Assembly (NCBI RefSeq): GCF_001766675.1
Contig: NZ_MJLT01000068.1
Coordinates: forward strand, 1-64,000
Source of the DNA: Arthrobacter sp. SW1
GTDB taxonomy: Bacteria > Actinomycetota > Actinomycetes > Actinomycetales > Micrococcaceae
Length of the DNA: 64,000 bases
Direction: 5' to 3'
A program made the translations under genes and the position numbers. This document shows, one piece after another, positions 51,661 to 60,315 of the stretch (position 1 is its first letter; every line of letters starts with the position of its first letter). The notes beneath the pieces were generated by a model that was not told the DNA's origin, ran no database searches, and worked only from the letters and a program-made list of their open reading frames with translations.

Positions 51661-52323
51661 GTGGACGCCGAACAACCCAGCCTGCGTGAACGCCGCCGAC
51701 TCTCGACCCGGCTCGAGATCGCCCGGGCCGCCGCGGAACTCTTCACGGCGCAAGGAGCCACTGCCACTACCGCGGAGGAAATCGCGACGGCGGGCGGCGT
51801 TTCCCTGCGCACCTTCTACCGCCATTTCAGGACGAAGGAAGAGGCCGTGGCGCCGCTCCTTGAGGTAGGCGCCGAGCAATGGCAGGCAGCCTTGCGCGCC
51901 GGCATCGCAGGGATGGACGCGGGCAGGGACGCCGATCCCGGCCCCGTCATCGCCCGGGCCATCGCCGCTATGCTCGCTCCCGCGGACGACGGCGGCGAAC
52001 AGCTGGGCTGGGTGCGCGGGCTCCTCGTTGCTTCCCGCACGGACCCGGCGCTTGCCGAGGTCTGGTCGTCGGTGAACAGCCGCTCCGAAGCCGTGCTGAA
52101 GGACGTGATGGCCGGACTTCTTCCGGCGGCCGATCCGTTCACGCTCCGCCTCTATGCTGCTGCCGCCACCGCGGCCATCCGGCTCGCCTTCGAAAGTTGG
52201 GCGGACGACGACGCTGCCACCGGAGCAGCCGACGGAGCCCTGGCTGATGATCCCGGCGTCGCCCGCCTCGCCGTCGATGCCTTCGCGCGCCTGTCGCAAG
52301 GCCTGCGCAAACACCCGGCATGA
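51661..52323 (+). CDS. TetR-family transcriptional regulator
   Basis: A 220-residue TetR regulator. The HTH is ATTAEEIATAGGVSLRTFYRHFRTKEEAV (about residues 37-65), followed by an all-helical ligand domain. No Shine-Dalgarno is seen before the GTG; TACGAT lies seven nt upstream, consistent with a near-leaderless mRNA. It probably represses the divergent SDR gene and itself through 51597-51619. Confidence 0.85.
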   Translation: MDAEQPSLRERRRLSTRLEIARAAAELFTAQGATATTAEEIATAGGVSLRTFYRHFRTKEEAVAPLLEVGAEQWQAALRAGIAGMDAGRDADPGPVIARAIAAMLAPADDGGEQLGWVRGLLVASRTDPALAEVWSSVNSRSEAVLKDVMAGLLPAADPFTLRLYAAAATAAIRLAFESWADDDAATGAADGALADDPGVARLAVDAFARLSQGLRKHPA

Positions 52324-52364
52324 GGGCCCGGGACTGATTTGCCCCGCTTTGACACAATGGATGG

Positions 52365-53546
52365 GTGACTGTTGTAGCAACCCCTCCTTCGCCGAAGCTC
52401 GAGCTGCCGCCCCTGCAGCTGGGAAATATCACCGTGGACACCCCCGTGATCCTGGCCCCGATGGCCGGCATCACGAATTCCGCGTTCCGGCGGCTGTGCC
52501 GCGAGTACGGCGGGGGACTGTACGTGGCGGAGATGGTCACCTCGCGCGCCCTCGTTGAGCGGACGCCCGAATCGCTGCGCATCATTTCGCACGACGACGA
52601 CGAAAAGGTCCGTTCCGTGCAGCTCTACGGCGTGGACCCCAAGACGGTCGGCGCTGCGGTCCGCATGCTGGTCGAGGAAGACCGCGCGGACCACATCGAC
52701 CTCAACTTCGGCTGCCCGGTGCCCAAGGTCACCCGCCGCGGCGGCGGCTCCGCCCTGCCGTGGAAGATCGACCTCTTCACCGCGATCGTGCAGACCGCGG
52801 TGAAGGAAGCCGCCAAGGGCGACATTCCGTTGACCATCAAGATGCGCAAAGGCATCGACGACGACCACCTGACGTACCTCGACGCCGGCCGGATCGCCCG
52901 CGATTCCGGAGTCGCCGCCGTCGCACTCCACGGCCGCACCGCGGCGCAGTTCTATTCCGGCCAGGCCGACTGGTCCTCGATCGCGCGCCTGCGCGAGGCG
53001 CTGCCGGACATCCCGGTGCTCGGCAACGGCGACATCTGGTCCGCCGAAGACGCCGTCCGCATGGTGCGGGAGACCGGCGTCGACGGCGTGGTGGTGGGCC
53101 GCGGCTGCCAGGGCCGGCCCTGGCTCTTCGGCGACCTGCAGGCGGCTTTCGAAGGCAGCGACCACCGCCACCGTCCGGGCCTCCGCCAGGTGTCCGAGGG
53201 TGTGTACCGGCACGCCGAACTCATGGTGGAAACCTTCGGCGGCGACGAATACAAGGCCCTGCGGGAAATCCGCAAGCACATGGCCTGGTACTTCAAGGGC
53301 TACGTGGTGGGCGGGGAACTGCGCGCCAAGCTGGCCACCGTGCCTACCCTCGAGGTGCTGCGCAGCCTGCTGGATGAACTGGACCTTGAGCTGCCCTACC
53401 CGGGCGTCGATTCCGAAGGGCCGCGCGGCCGCGCCGGCACGCCCAAGAAGCCGGCCCTGCCCAAGGATTGGCTGGACAGCCGCGCCCTGAACGAGGAACA
53501 GAGCCGCGACATCGCTGCGGCGGAACTGGACGTGTCCGGCGGCTAG
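52365..53546 (+). CDS. dusB: tRNA-dihydrouridine synthase
   Basis: A 393-residue FMN enzyme reducing uridines in tRNA D-loops. LAPMAGITNSAFRRLCREYG, the catalytic-cysteine motif NFGCPVPKVTRRGGGSAL, TIKMRKG, ALHGRTAAQ and GNGDI are all present. The C-terminal tail is about 40 residues longer than typical bacterial DusB. GTG start; CACAAT lies six nt upstream (52353-52358), suggesting a leaderless mRNA. First of dusB-dgt-dnaG. Confidence 0.93.
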   Translation: MTVVATPPSPKLELPPLQLGNITVDTPVILAPMAGITNSAFRRLCREYGGGLYVAEMVTSRALVERTPESLRIISHDDDEKVRSVQLYGVDPKTVGAAVRMLVEEDRADHIDLNFGCPVPKVTRRGGGSALPWKIDLFTAIVQTAVKEAAKGDIPLTIKMRKGIDDDHLTYLDAGRIARDSGVAAVALHGRTAAQFYSGQADWSSIARLREALPDIPVLGNGDIWSAEDAVRMVRETGVDGVVVGRGCQGRPWLFGDLQAAFEGSDHRHRPGLRQVSEGVYRHAELMVETFGGDEYKALREIRKHMAWYFKGYVVGGELRAKLATVPTLEVLRSLLDELDLELPYPGVDSEGPRGRAGTPKKPALPKDWLDSRALNEEQSRDIAAAELDVSGG

Positions 53547-53555
53547 GCTAGCCAC

Positions 53556-54866
53556 ATGGGAACCGAAGCATTGTCAGCAGCCGGCCGGAGCGGGACGGCC
53601 CAGGCCATGCCTGGCTACAGCGAGGCCGATTCCGCCCGCTGGGTGGCTGAGCCGCCCAAGAGCACCTACCGTTCGGATTTCGAGCGGGACCGTGCCCGGG
53701 TGCTGCATTCTTCCGCGCTGCGCCGGCTCGGAGCCAAGACCCAGGTGGTGGCGCCGGATACCGACGACTTCGTGCGCACCCGGCTGACCCACAGCCTTGA
53801 AGTCGCCCAGGTGGGGCGGGAACTTGGCCGCGCTCTGGGGTGCGATCCGGACGTCGTGGACACCGCCTGCCTCAGCCACGACCTCGGCCACCCGCCGTTC
53901 GGCCACAACGGAGAGTCCGCACTGAATGAGCTCGCCCACGCCATCGGCGGCTTCGAAGGCAACGCCCAGACCCTGCGCCTGTTGACCCGGCTCGAACCGA
54001 AGGTGCTCACCCCGGGCGGGGAACCTGCCGGGCTGAACCTGACCCGCGCCAGCCTGGACGCGGCGTCGAAATATCCGTGGTCCGCCGTGGACGCCCCGGT
54101 GATCCACGGCCACCGGACCAGCAAGTTCGGTGCTTACGAGGATGACCTGCCCATCTTCAACTGGCTGCGCGAAGGCGCCCCGGCCAACCGCTCCTGCATC
54201 GAAGCGCAGGTCATGGACCTGGCCGACGACATCTCCTATTCGGTGCATGACGTCGAGGACGCGATCGTGGCCGGCCACTTCCAGTTGAAATGGCTGGACA
54301 ACCCGGACCACCGGGCCCGTGTGGTGGGCTACACCCGCCAGTGGTACCTGCCGCACAACGAGCCCGCCGAAATCGACGCCGCCCTGGCCCGCCTCGAAGC
54401 CACCAGTGTCTGGGTCCGCGAAGCGGACGGCAGCCGCAAGTCCATGGCCGCCCTGAAGAACATGACCAGCCAGCTGATCGGCCGCTTCTGCCAGAGCGCC
54501 CTGGAAACCACCCGCGCGCATTTCGGGCCGGAACGGCTCACCCGTTTTTCCGCCGAGCTCATGGTCCCGGAAGAAACCGTCACCGAGATCGCCGTGATGA
54601 AGGGCCTGGCCACCACCTTCGTCATCTCCACCGACCACCGCCAACCGGTCTACGAACGGCAGCGCGAGGTCCTGCACGCCCTGGTGGGCGTGCTCAACGC
54701 CACCGGTGACCGGCACCTGGAGCCGATGTTCGCCGCGGACTGGCGTGACGCCGTCGACGACGCCGCGCGGCTCCGCGTAGTGATCGACCAGGTGGCGTCC
54801 CTGACGGATGCCTCCGCGCTGGCGATGTACGAGCGCCTGGTGGGCAGCCTGCCGTCGCTCTGGTGA
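53556..54866 (+). CDS. dgt: Deoxyguanosinetriphosphate triphosphohydrolase-like protein
   Basis: A 436-residue HD-domain protein. The metal ligands are in RLTHSLEVAQVGRELG (first His), LSHDLGHPPFGHNGE (HD pair) and DLADDISYSVHDVED (late Asp). The family removes triphosphate from dNTPs, which tunes the dNTP pool. TAGGCT lies six nt before the ATG with no Shine-Dalgarno, so a leaderless transcript starting inside the dusB-dgt gap is likely. dnaG follows 24 bp downstream. Confidence 0.92.
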   Translation: MGTEALSAAGRSGTAQAMPGYSEADSARWVAEPPKSTYRSDFERDRARVLHSSALRRLGAKTQVVAPDTDDFVRTRLTHSLEVAQVGRELGRALGCDPDVVDTACLSHDLGHPPFGHNGESALNELAHAIGGFEGNAQTLRLLTRLEPKVLTPGGEPAGLNLTRASLDAASKYPWSAVDAPVIHGHRTSKFGAYEDDLPIFNWLREGAPANRSCIEAQVMDLADDISYSVHDVEDAIVAGHFQLKWLDNPDHRARVVGYTRQWYLPHNEPAEIDAALARLEATSVWVREADGSRKSMAALKNMTSQLIGRFCQSALETTRAHFGPERLTRFSAELMVPEETVTEIAVMKGLATTFVISTDHRQPVYERQREVLHALVGVLNATGDRHLEPMFAADWRDAVDDAARLRVVIDQVASLTDASALAMYERLVGSLPSLW

Positions 54867-54890
54867 GTCCGCTCGGACTAGGATGGTCCA

Positions 54891-56837
54891 GTGGCTGGCT
54901 TGATCAAACGTGAGGATATCGACGAGGTACGCCAGCGCACGGACATCAAGGAAGTCGTCGACGGCTACGTGACCTTGAAGGGCGCGGGCCTGGGAACGTA
55001 CAAGGGCCTGTGCCCCTTCCATGACGAGCGCTCGCCGTCCTTCACTGTCCGTCCCCAGGTGGGCCGCTACCACTGCTTCGGCTGCGGCGAAGACGGGGAC
55101 GTCATCTCCTTCGTCCAGAAAATGGATCACAGTTCCTTCCACGAGGCCGTGGAAAAGCTCGCGGCCCGCATCGGTTACGAGCTGCGGTACGAGGACGGCG
55201 GTTCCGGGCCCAGCCGGGAGGAAGTCGGCAAGCGGCAGCGTCTGCTGGATGCCCACAAGATCGCGGACGAGTTCTTCCGCACCCAGCTCCTGACTCCCGG
55301 TGCGGCCGAGGGACGTGCCTTCCTGCACGGGCGGGGATTCGATCGGGCCGCTGCGGAGCAGTTCGGGGTCGGCTACGCGCCGCAGGGCTGGGATTCCTTG
55401 CTCAAGCACCTGCGCGGGCGTGGCTTCACGGATGCCGAGCTCAAGCTCACCGGCATGTTCTCCGAAGGCAACCGCGGCATCTACGACCGTTTCCGCGGCC
55501 GGCTCATCTGGCCCATCCGGGACATCGCGGGAGACACCATCGGCTTCGGCGCGCGCAAGCTCTACGAGGACGACCAGGGCCCCAAGTACCTCAACACACC
55601 GGAGACCACGCTCTACAAGAAATCCCAGGTCCTCTACGGCATCGACCTCGCCAAGCGGAACATCGCCAAAGACCGGCAGCTCGTGGTCGTGGAAGGCTAC
55701 ACGGACGTCATGGCCTGCCACCTCTCCGGCATCGCCACCGCGGTGGCCACCTGCGGCACCGCTTTCGGTGCCGAGCACATCAAGATCGCCCGCCGCCTCC
55801 TCTCGGACGACGGCAGCGGGGGAGAGGTCATCTTCACCTTCGACGGCGACGCCGCGGGTCAGAAGGCGGCGTTGCGCGCCTTTGAGGAGGACCAGAGGTT
55901 CGTTGCGCAGACATATGTGGCCGTGGAACCCACCGGCGCGGATCCCTGTGATCTTCGCCAAACGCGCGGGGACGCGGCGGTGCGGGAACTGATCAGCACC
56001 CGCAAGCCCCTGTTCGAATTCGCCATTCGGGCGTCCCTGAAGAGACACAACCTGGACACTGTGGAAGGCCGGGTGGCAGCCCTGCGCGAAGCCGCGCCGG
56101 TGGTGGCGCAGATCCGGGATTCCGGCCTGCGCCCGGCGTATGTGCGCGAACTTGCCGGGTGGCTCGGCATGCCCATCGAGGACGTCAGCCGCGCCGTGGG
56201 CGGGGCCCGGAAACGCGCCGAAGCCCAAGCGGCGGGCAATACCGGTGGCGGCCATGGAAGCACCCCGCACGGAGGTGGCCAGTACGCCTCCGGTGCCCCG
56301 CAGCAGGGCGGGCCGGGGCAGGGAGCCGCCGGGCCGTCGTCGGACCCCGGAGCGGCCTTCCTGCGGCCCGATCCGCGGGATCCGGTGGCAGCGATGGAGC
56401 GCCAGGCGCTTGAGGTGGTCCTGCAGGATCCCTCGGTGCTGGCCGGGGCCGCCTGGGACCGCTTTGAGATCTCCCGATTCGTCACTCCCGCCTATGCCGC
56501 GGTGCACGATGCGATCCGGGCCGCAGGGCTCGCCCGCGCGGCGGATCCCGTGGCCTGGGTGGAAGCTGTCCGTCAGGAGATGCCCGAACCGTTGCGCGGG
56601 CTGGTGTCCGAGCTGGCCGTGACACCGCTGCCGGCGAGCACCCCGGAGGCGATGCAGCGCTATTGCCGGGACATCCTGGCGCGGCTCTTCGAACTGCAGA
56701 TCACCCGTATCAAGGCGGACAAGATGGGCCGGTTGCAGCGCCTGGACGCGGCGGCCAACCCTGAGGAATTCCAGCAGCTCAACCGTGAACTGATGGAGCT
56801 CGAGATGCAGCGCAGGGCCCTCCGGGCCGAGCTTTAG
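54891..56837 (+). CDS. dnaG: DNA primase
   Basis: A 648-residue primase. The N-terminal CHC2 zinc site is C41, H44, C62 and C65 (CPFHDERSPSF and CFGCGEDGD). The TOPRIM core has LVVVEGYTDVMACHLSG and the DGDAAGQKA acidic motif. A Gly/Pro-rich linker (about 450-490) joins the C-terminal helicase-binding domain. GTG start; TAGGAT lies six nt upstream and no Shine-Dalgarno is evident, so it may have its own leaderless mRNA in addition to read-through from dgt. Confidence 0.96.
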   Translation: MAGLIKREDIDEVRQRTDIKEVVDGYVTLKGAGLGTYKGLCPFHDERSPSFTVRPQVGRYHCFGCGEDGDVISFVQKMDHSSFHEAVEKLAARIGYELRYEDGGSGPSREEVGKRQRLLDAHKIADEFFRTQLLTPGAAEGRAFLHGRGFDRAAAEQFGVGYAPQGWDSLLKHLRGRGFTDAELKLTGMFSEGNRGIYDRFRGRLIWPIRDIAGDTIGFGARKLYEDDQGPKYLNTPETTLYKKSQVLYGIDLAKRNIAKDRQLVVVEGYTDVMACHLSGIATAVATCGTAFGAEHIKIARRLLSDDGSGGEVIFTFDGDAAGQKAALRAFEEDQRFVAQTYVAVEPTGADPCDLRQTRGDAAVRELISTRKPLFEFAIRASLKRHNLDTVEGRVAALREAAPVVAQIRDSGLRPAYVRELAGWLGMPIEDVSRAVGGARKRAEAQAAGNTGGGHGSTPHGGGQYASGAPQQGGPGQGAAGPSSDPGAAFLRPDPRDPVAAMERQALEVVLQDPSVLAGAAWDRFEISRFVTPAYAAVHDAIRAAGLARAADPVAWVEAVRQEMPEPLRGLVSELAVTPLPASTPEAMQRYCRDILARLFELQITRIKADKMGRLQRLDAAANPEEFQQLNRELMELEMQRRALRAEL

Positions 56838-56900
56838 GCACCGCTGGAAGCCTCGATTTCGTTTCCCGGCGGGGCTTTGCTAAAGTCATAACCGCTTCAT

Positions 56901-56973
56901 TCCTCCGTAGCTCAATTGGCAGAGCATTCGACTGTTAATCGAAGGGTTACTGGTTCAAGTCCAGTCGGAGGAG
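56901..56973 (+). tRNA. tRNA-Asn (GTT), copy 1
   Basis: A 73-nt tRNA. The acceptor stem is TCCTCCG/CGGAGGA with discriminator G, the anticodon loop CTGTTAA reads GTT (Asn), and the T-loop is GGTTCAAGTCC. No CCA is encoded. A -10-like TAAAGT is at 56881-56886 and a terminator follows at 56981. Confidence 0.97.
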
Positions 56974-56980
56974 CTCCCGA

Positions 56981-57018
56981 TGCCCCCGTTCCGAATCGCC
57001 GGAACGGGGGCATTTTTC
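56981..57018 (+). terminator. Rho-independent terminator after tRNA-Asn copy 1
   Basis: Perfect 13-bp arms, TGCCCCCGTTCCG (56981-56993) and its complement (57000-57012), with a 6-nt loop, followed by TTTTTC. Confidence 0.93.
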
Positions 57019-57112
57019 ATACCCCGGGAGGGTATTTTGGTGGAACGGGCCCTGCCTTCGGCACCGATTTCGCGAAGTGGCCCGACCTTTGCTAAAGTCA
57101 TAACCGCTTCAT

Positions 57113-57185
57113 TCCTCCGTAGCTCAATTGGCAGAGCATTCGACTGTTAATCGAAGGGTTACTGGTTCAAGTCCAGTCGGAGGAG
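57113..57185 (+). tRNA. tRNA-Asn (GTT), copy 2
   Basis: Identical in all 73 nt to copy 1, with the same leader and -10-like TAAAGT (57093-57098). It has its own different terminator downstream. Confidence 0.97.
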
Positions 57186-57192
57186 CGCACAA

Positions 57193-57233
57193 GGCCCGTG
57201 CCGCGGAAACGCGGTGCGGGTCTTTTTGTTTTT
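57193..57233 (+). terminator. Rho-independent terminator after tRNA-Asn copy 2
   Basis: A 13-bp stem (57193-57205 and 57210-57222, with wobble pairs) is capped by a GAAA tetraloop and followed by TTTTTGTTTTT. Confidence 0.9.
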
Positions 57234-57275
57234 CTGTCCGGTTTTCCGTCTCGTTTCAGGCGTCCCAAGCGGGCC

Positions 57276-57683
57276 TCAGACAAAGTCCATTTCGACCTGC
57301 AGGAACCTGGCGGCTTCGTCGACGGCGGCACGGAAGGCTTCGTCTTCCGTCGGGGGAGTGCGGGGTTCGCGGGGATGCCATTCGTGCGGCGAGGAGTGCA
57401 CACGGGTGAATCCGCTGCCAGGAGGCGCGTAGAAGATCCCGAAACGCTGCACGGGCCATTCAGGGGACGTTTCCGGGGCCACGAGGAGGGCCGCTCCCGA
57501 GTCCGGGTTGAACCACTGGGCGATAGGGCGCCGGCGGTCCTCCGTGAACAGGCCGGCCGCGTAGAGGGCGGCTGACTGCGGGCTGGTCACTGAGCACAGC
57601 CGTTCCCACCACAGTGGCAGGATTCCGTCGTCCTGCCGCTGCCAGGGCGCTGGAACGGGGTGGGTTTCCTGCCAACGGGGCAC
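57276..57683 (-). CDS. Conserved-looking hypothetical protein
   Basis: A 135-residue acidic, Trp-rich soluble protein that I do not recognise (LPLWWERLCSVTSPQSAALYAAGLF, then a long C-terminal helix DEAFRAAVDEAARFLQVEMDFV). Support for it being a gene comes from TAAAGT exactly six nt before the GTG start, the leaderless pattern seen at other genes here, and from protein-like composition. Plus-strand frames over the same region look like shadows. Confidence 0.6.
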   Translation of the reverse strand: MPRWQETHPVPAPWQRQDDGILPLWWERLCSVTSPQSAALYAAGLFTEDRRRPIAQWFNPDSGAALLVAPETSPEWPVQRFGIFYAPPGSGFTRVHSSPHEWHPREPRTPPTEDEAFRAAVDEAARFLQVEMDFV

Positions 57684-57738
57684 AGTTCAACTTTATCGCC
57701 GGGCTCCGGAGCACAACAGGCCCGTGTTCAGGGCCGGG

Positions 57739-57963
57739 TCAGTCGCGTTTCCAGGGGCCCGGGTTGACCCGGTACATCAGCGCGGAGACGATCACCGCGC
57801 CGATCAATGCGCCGAAGACCGGGTTGCCGAGGTTGCGGCCCAGGAAGAAACCCGCGACGGCGCCAAGCACCGCGCCGAGGAACAGGCCCCGGCCGTTGCG
57901 GTGCGGTCGCTTGCGGTCCGGTTGCCCGGAATCGGGGCGCTTGCCGAAGGGGTAACGGGCCAT
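57739..57963 (-). CDS. Small glycine-zipper-like membrane protein
   Basis: A 74-residue protein. A basic N-terminus (RKRPHRNGR) leads into a glycine-rich hydrophobic hairpin (LFLGAVLGAVAGFFLGRNLG, then FGALIGAVIVSALMY). It has no assigned function. TAGGCT lies six nt before the ATG, again a leaderless signature, which supports it as a real gene. Confidence 0.65.
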   Translation of the reverse strand: MARYPFGKRPDSGQPDRKRPHRNGRGLFLGAVLGAVAGFFLGRNLGNPVFGALIGAVIVSALMYRVNPGPWKRD

Positions 57964-58012
57964 GGCTCAAGCCTAGTCTCCGGCGCGTACCTGTCCTTGC
58001 TTCGCTTCGGGC

Positions 58013-59236
58013 CTAGTGGATCGACGGAACCGTGCGCGGGCGGACGATGAGCCACAGCGCGGCGGTGCAGCAGGCGATGCAGACAGCCTGGACGGCGCCC
58101 ATCGGGGCCGCGGAGGCCACGCCGAGCACGCCGACCACCGGCGGCACGATGCCGGCCATCATGAAGTTGGAAGCGCCAAGCAGGGAAGCCGCGGTGCCGG
58201 CCTGGGCTCCGTGGTTGGCGAGGGCTACCACTTGGACGCACGGGAACATGAAGCCGGTGGCCAGGATGTAGAACCACAGCGGAATGACCACGCCCCACAG
58301 GCCCAGCTGCAGCACGTCGAAGAGCACGATGAGCAGGGCCATGAGCAGCATGAAGGCGGTGGCGGCGGCCATGATCCATTGCGGGGCCACGTGCTTGATC
58401 ACGCGGGAGCTGATCTGTACGCCGGCCACGATGCCCAGTGAGTTGACGCCGAACAGCAGCCCGTACTCCTGGGGCGAGAAGGAGTACACCTGCTGGAACA
58501 GGAAAGTGGATGCGGAGAGGTAGGCGAACAGGCCGCCGAAGTTGAAACCGCCCACCAGGAGCATGCCCACGAAGATCCGGTCGCTGAACACCGCGCGGTA
58601 CCGCTGGGCCGCCGTCGTTCCTCCCTGTTGCCGGAGTTCAGGCGGGTAGGTCTCGCGGATGAGGAACACCGCGGCGATGATCACCAGCAGCCCGTAAGCG
58701 GCCAGGAAGTAGAAGATGCCCGGCCAGGGCATGACCAGCAGCAGCTGTGACCCGATGATCGGCGCGAGGATCGGCGCGAGTCCGTTGACCAGCGACATCC
58801 GGGAGAACATCCGGACCATCGCGTAGCCGTGGAAGAGGTCCCGCACCATAGCCATCGCCACCACGCCGCCGCCCGCGGCACCGATGCCCATGAGGACGCG
58901 GAACATGGACAGCATGCCGATGTCCGTGGACAACGCGGCGCCGAGGGACGACGCGATATGCAGTGCCGTGGCCAGGATCAGCGGCATGCGCCTGCCGAAC
59001 TTGTCGCTGAAGGGTCCGACGACGAGCTGTCCGATCGCGAAGCCCACCGTCGTGCCCGCCAGGGTCAGTTGGATCGCCGCCGCGGAGACCCCGAAGTGCT
59101 GCTCCAGCGCCGGAAACGCGGGCAAATACAAGTCCACCGTGAACGGTCCGAGGGCGGTGAGCGCCCCGAGCAGGAGGATGTACAGGAGCTTTTCGCGTCG
59201 GCTGAGGGCGTCACCGGGGGCAGGGGGAGTCGTCAC
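58013..59236 (-). CDS. Bcr/CflA-family MFS drug exporter
   Basis: A 407-residue MFS protein with twelve helices. The Bcr/CflA signatures LLGALTALGPFTVDLYLPAFP in TM1 and GQLVVGPFSDKFGRRMPL (motif A) after TM2 are clear. The family exports bicyclomycin, chloramphenicol and sulfonamides by proton antiport. I chose the GTG at 59236 (TTPPAPGD after the Met); TAGGAT lies eight nt upstream. An ATG at 59290 would lie upstream of that hexamer. The 198-bp gap beyond it holds no recognisable gene. Confidence 0.87.
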   Translation of the reverse strand: MTTPPAPGDALSRREKLLYILLLGALTALGPFTVDLYLPAFPALEQHFGVSAAAIQLTLAGTTVGFAIGQLVVGPFSDKFGRRMPLILATALHIASSLGAALSTDIGMLSMFRVLMGIGAAGGGVVAMAMVRDLFHGYAMVRMFSRMSLVNGLAPILAPIIGSQLLLVMPWPGIFYFLAAYGLLVIIAAVFLIRETYPPELRQQGGTTAAQRYRAVFSDRIFVGMLLVGGFNFGGLFAYLSASTFLFQQVYSFSPQEYGLLFGVNSLGIVAGVQISSRVIKHVAPQWIMAAATAFMLLMALLIVLFDVLQLGLWGVVIPLWFYILATGFMFPCVQVVALANHGAQAGTAASLLGASNFMMAGIVPPVVGVLGVASAAPMGAVQAVCIACCTAALWLIVRPRTVPSIH

Positions 59237-59434
59237 GAAAACCAATCCTATGTGCGAAAGGTCATATCTCTTCGTGTATTTCGCCGACATTCCCGGGCTC
59301 CGGGAGCCACGCCGGAGAGCGGGCCGGAAAAGCGGAATTACGCTGAATGATAGTTTTGGGGGCAGGTGCCGGAATATGGGGCTCGGGTTTGGTACCGGAG
59401 ACGGATACGTAGAGAGCAGTAAGGCGGGGAACTG

Positions 59435-60271
59435 ATGAGCGGACGTCACAGGGGCAAGCCCGGAATGGGCCCTGGAATCGGGGCACTGCCGAGGACTCTG
59501 AAGCTTGCCGGCCGGCTGGTGCCGCGGCAGCTCAACGACGAAATCAATCTTGCAAAGCTTGAACTCAAGGACAAGGGCGTCAAGCTCGGCATGGCCGGTG
59601 CCTTCGTGGGCGTGGCTCTCGTGTTCCTGTCCCTGCTGGTGATCGCGCTCGTTGTGGCGGCGATTCTGGGCCTGGCCACGATCATGCCCGGCTGGCTCGC
59701 TGCGCTGCTGGTATCCGCGGCCTTCCTGCTGATCATCCTCATTGGGCTGCTGGTGGCCTTCCTCAAGTTCAAGAAGGCTCAGCCCTTGCTGCCGGCGGAA
59801 ACCATCCGCGGGCTGAAGCACGATCTCGGGATCCTGAAGGAGGGTTCGGACTTCGACGCCAGCATCCTTGATCCAGGATCGGAAGCCTTCAAGGCTGCGA
59901 AAGCCGCCAAGGAAGAGGCCGCCCGCAAGGCCAAGGAAGAAGCAGCGGCCAAGGAAGAGGCCCGCAAGCGCGAAGAGCCGCCCGCGCCAAGCAAGGACGA
60001 ACTGCTGCGCCGCCTGCAGCAGCGCCGCGAGCACCTGGCAGGCGTCCGCGACCAGCTCGGCTCCGAACTCGATTTCAAAACCCAGGGCAAGTTCTTCCAG
60101 GACCTTGCCAATGACAAGCTCGACGACGGCCGCAAGCTCGCCGAAGAGCTCAGCGGCAAACTGCCGGACGGATTGGGTGAACGGGTCGCCGGGCGCTGGA
60201 AGGAAATCCTGGCCTTCTTCGCCTCTGCCGCGGTCCTCATCGTGGGCCTGCGCAAGCTGTTCAAGAAGTAA
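59435..60271 (+). CDS. Holin-superfamily-III (YqjE-like) envelope protein
   Basis: A 278-residue protein. Residues about 15-120 match the phage-holin-superfamily/YqjE pattern: an amphipathic LVPRQLNDEINLAKLELKDKG helix, then two helices (about 53-77 and 85-110). The middle (about 145-185) is a highly charged Ala/Lys/Glu coiled-coil, and a last hydrophobic helix is at about 258-272. Despite the name there is no phage context. AAGGCGGGG precedes the ATG. Confidence 0.75.
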   Translation: MSGRHRGKPGMGPGIGALPRTLKLAGRLVPRQLNDEINLAKLELKDKGVKLGMAGAFVGVALVFLSLLVIALVVAAILGLATIMPGWLAALLVSAAFLLIILIGLLVAFLKFKKAQPLLPAETIRGLKHDLGILKEGSDFDASILDPGSEAFKAAKAAKEEAARKAKEEAAAKEEARKREEPPAPSKDELLRRLQQRREHLAGVRDQLGSELDFKTQGKFFQDLANDKLDDGRKLAEELSGKLPDGLGERVAGRWKEILAFFASAAVLIVGLRKLFKK

Positions 60272-60315
60272 CCACACCACACCGCCACGCCAGGCAACGG
60301 AATTCAAGGGGACAG

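Larger units (their letters stand above)
56875..57186 (+). repeat. Perfect 100-bp direct duplication of the tRNA-Asn unit
   Basis: Positions 56875-56974 and 57087-57186 are identical. Each copy carries the -10-like TAAAGT, a short leader, the full tRNA and one base beyond. The intervening 112 bp holds the terminator of copy 1 and unrelated sequence. Identity into the leader indicates a recent duplication or gene conversion. Confidence 0.92.

Noticed and set aside
57198..57575. Plus-strand frame after tRNA-Asn copy 2
   Set aside because: It begins inside the tRNA terminator, has no ribosome binding site or -10 spacing, and overlaps the better-supported minus-strand gene at 57276-57683.
59435..60271. 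Phage holin, hence a prophage remnant
   Set aside because: No lysin, capsid, integrase or attachment repeat is nearby. The charged coiled-coil and third hydrophobic segment fit the chromosomal YqjE-like envelope proteins.
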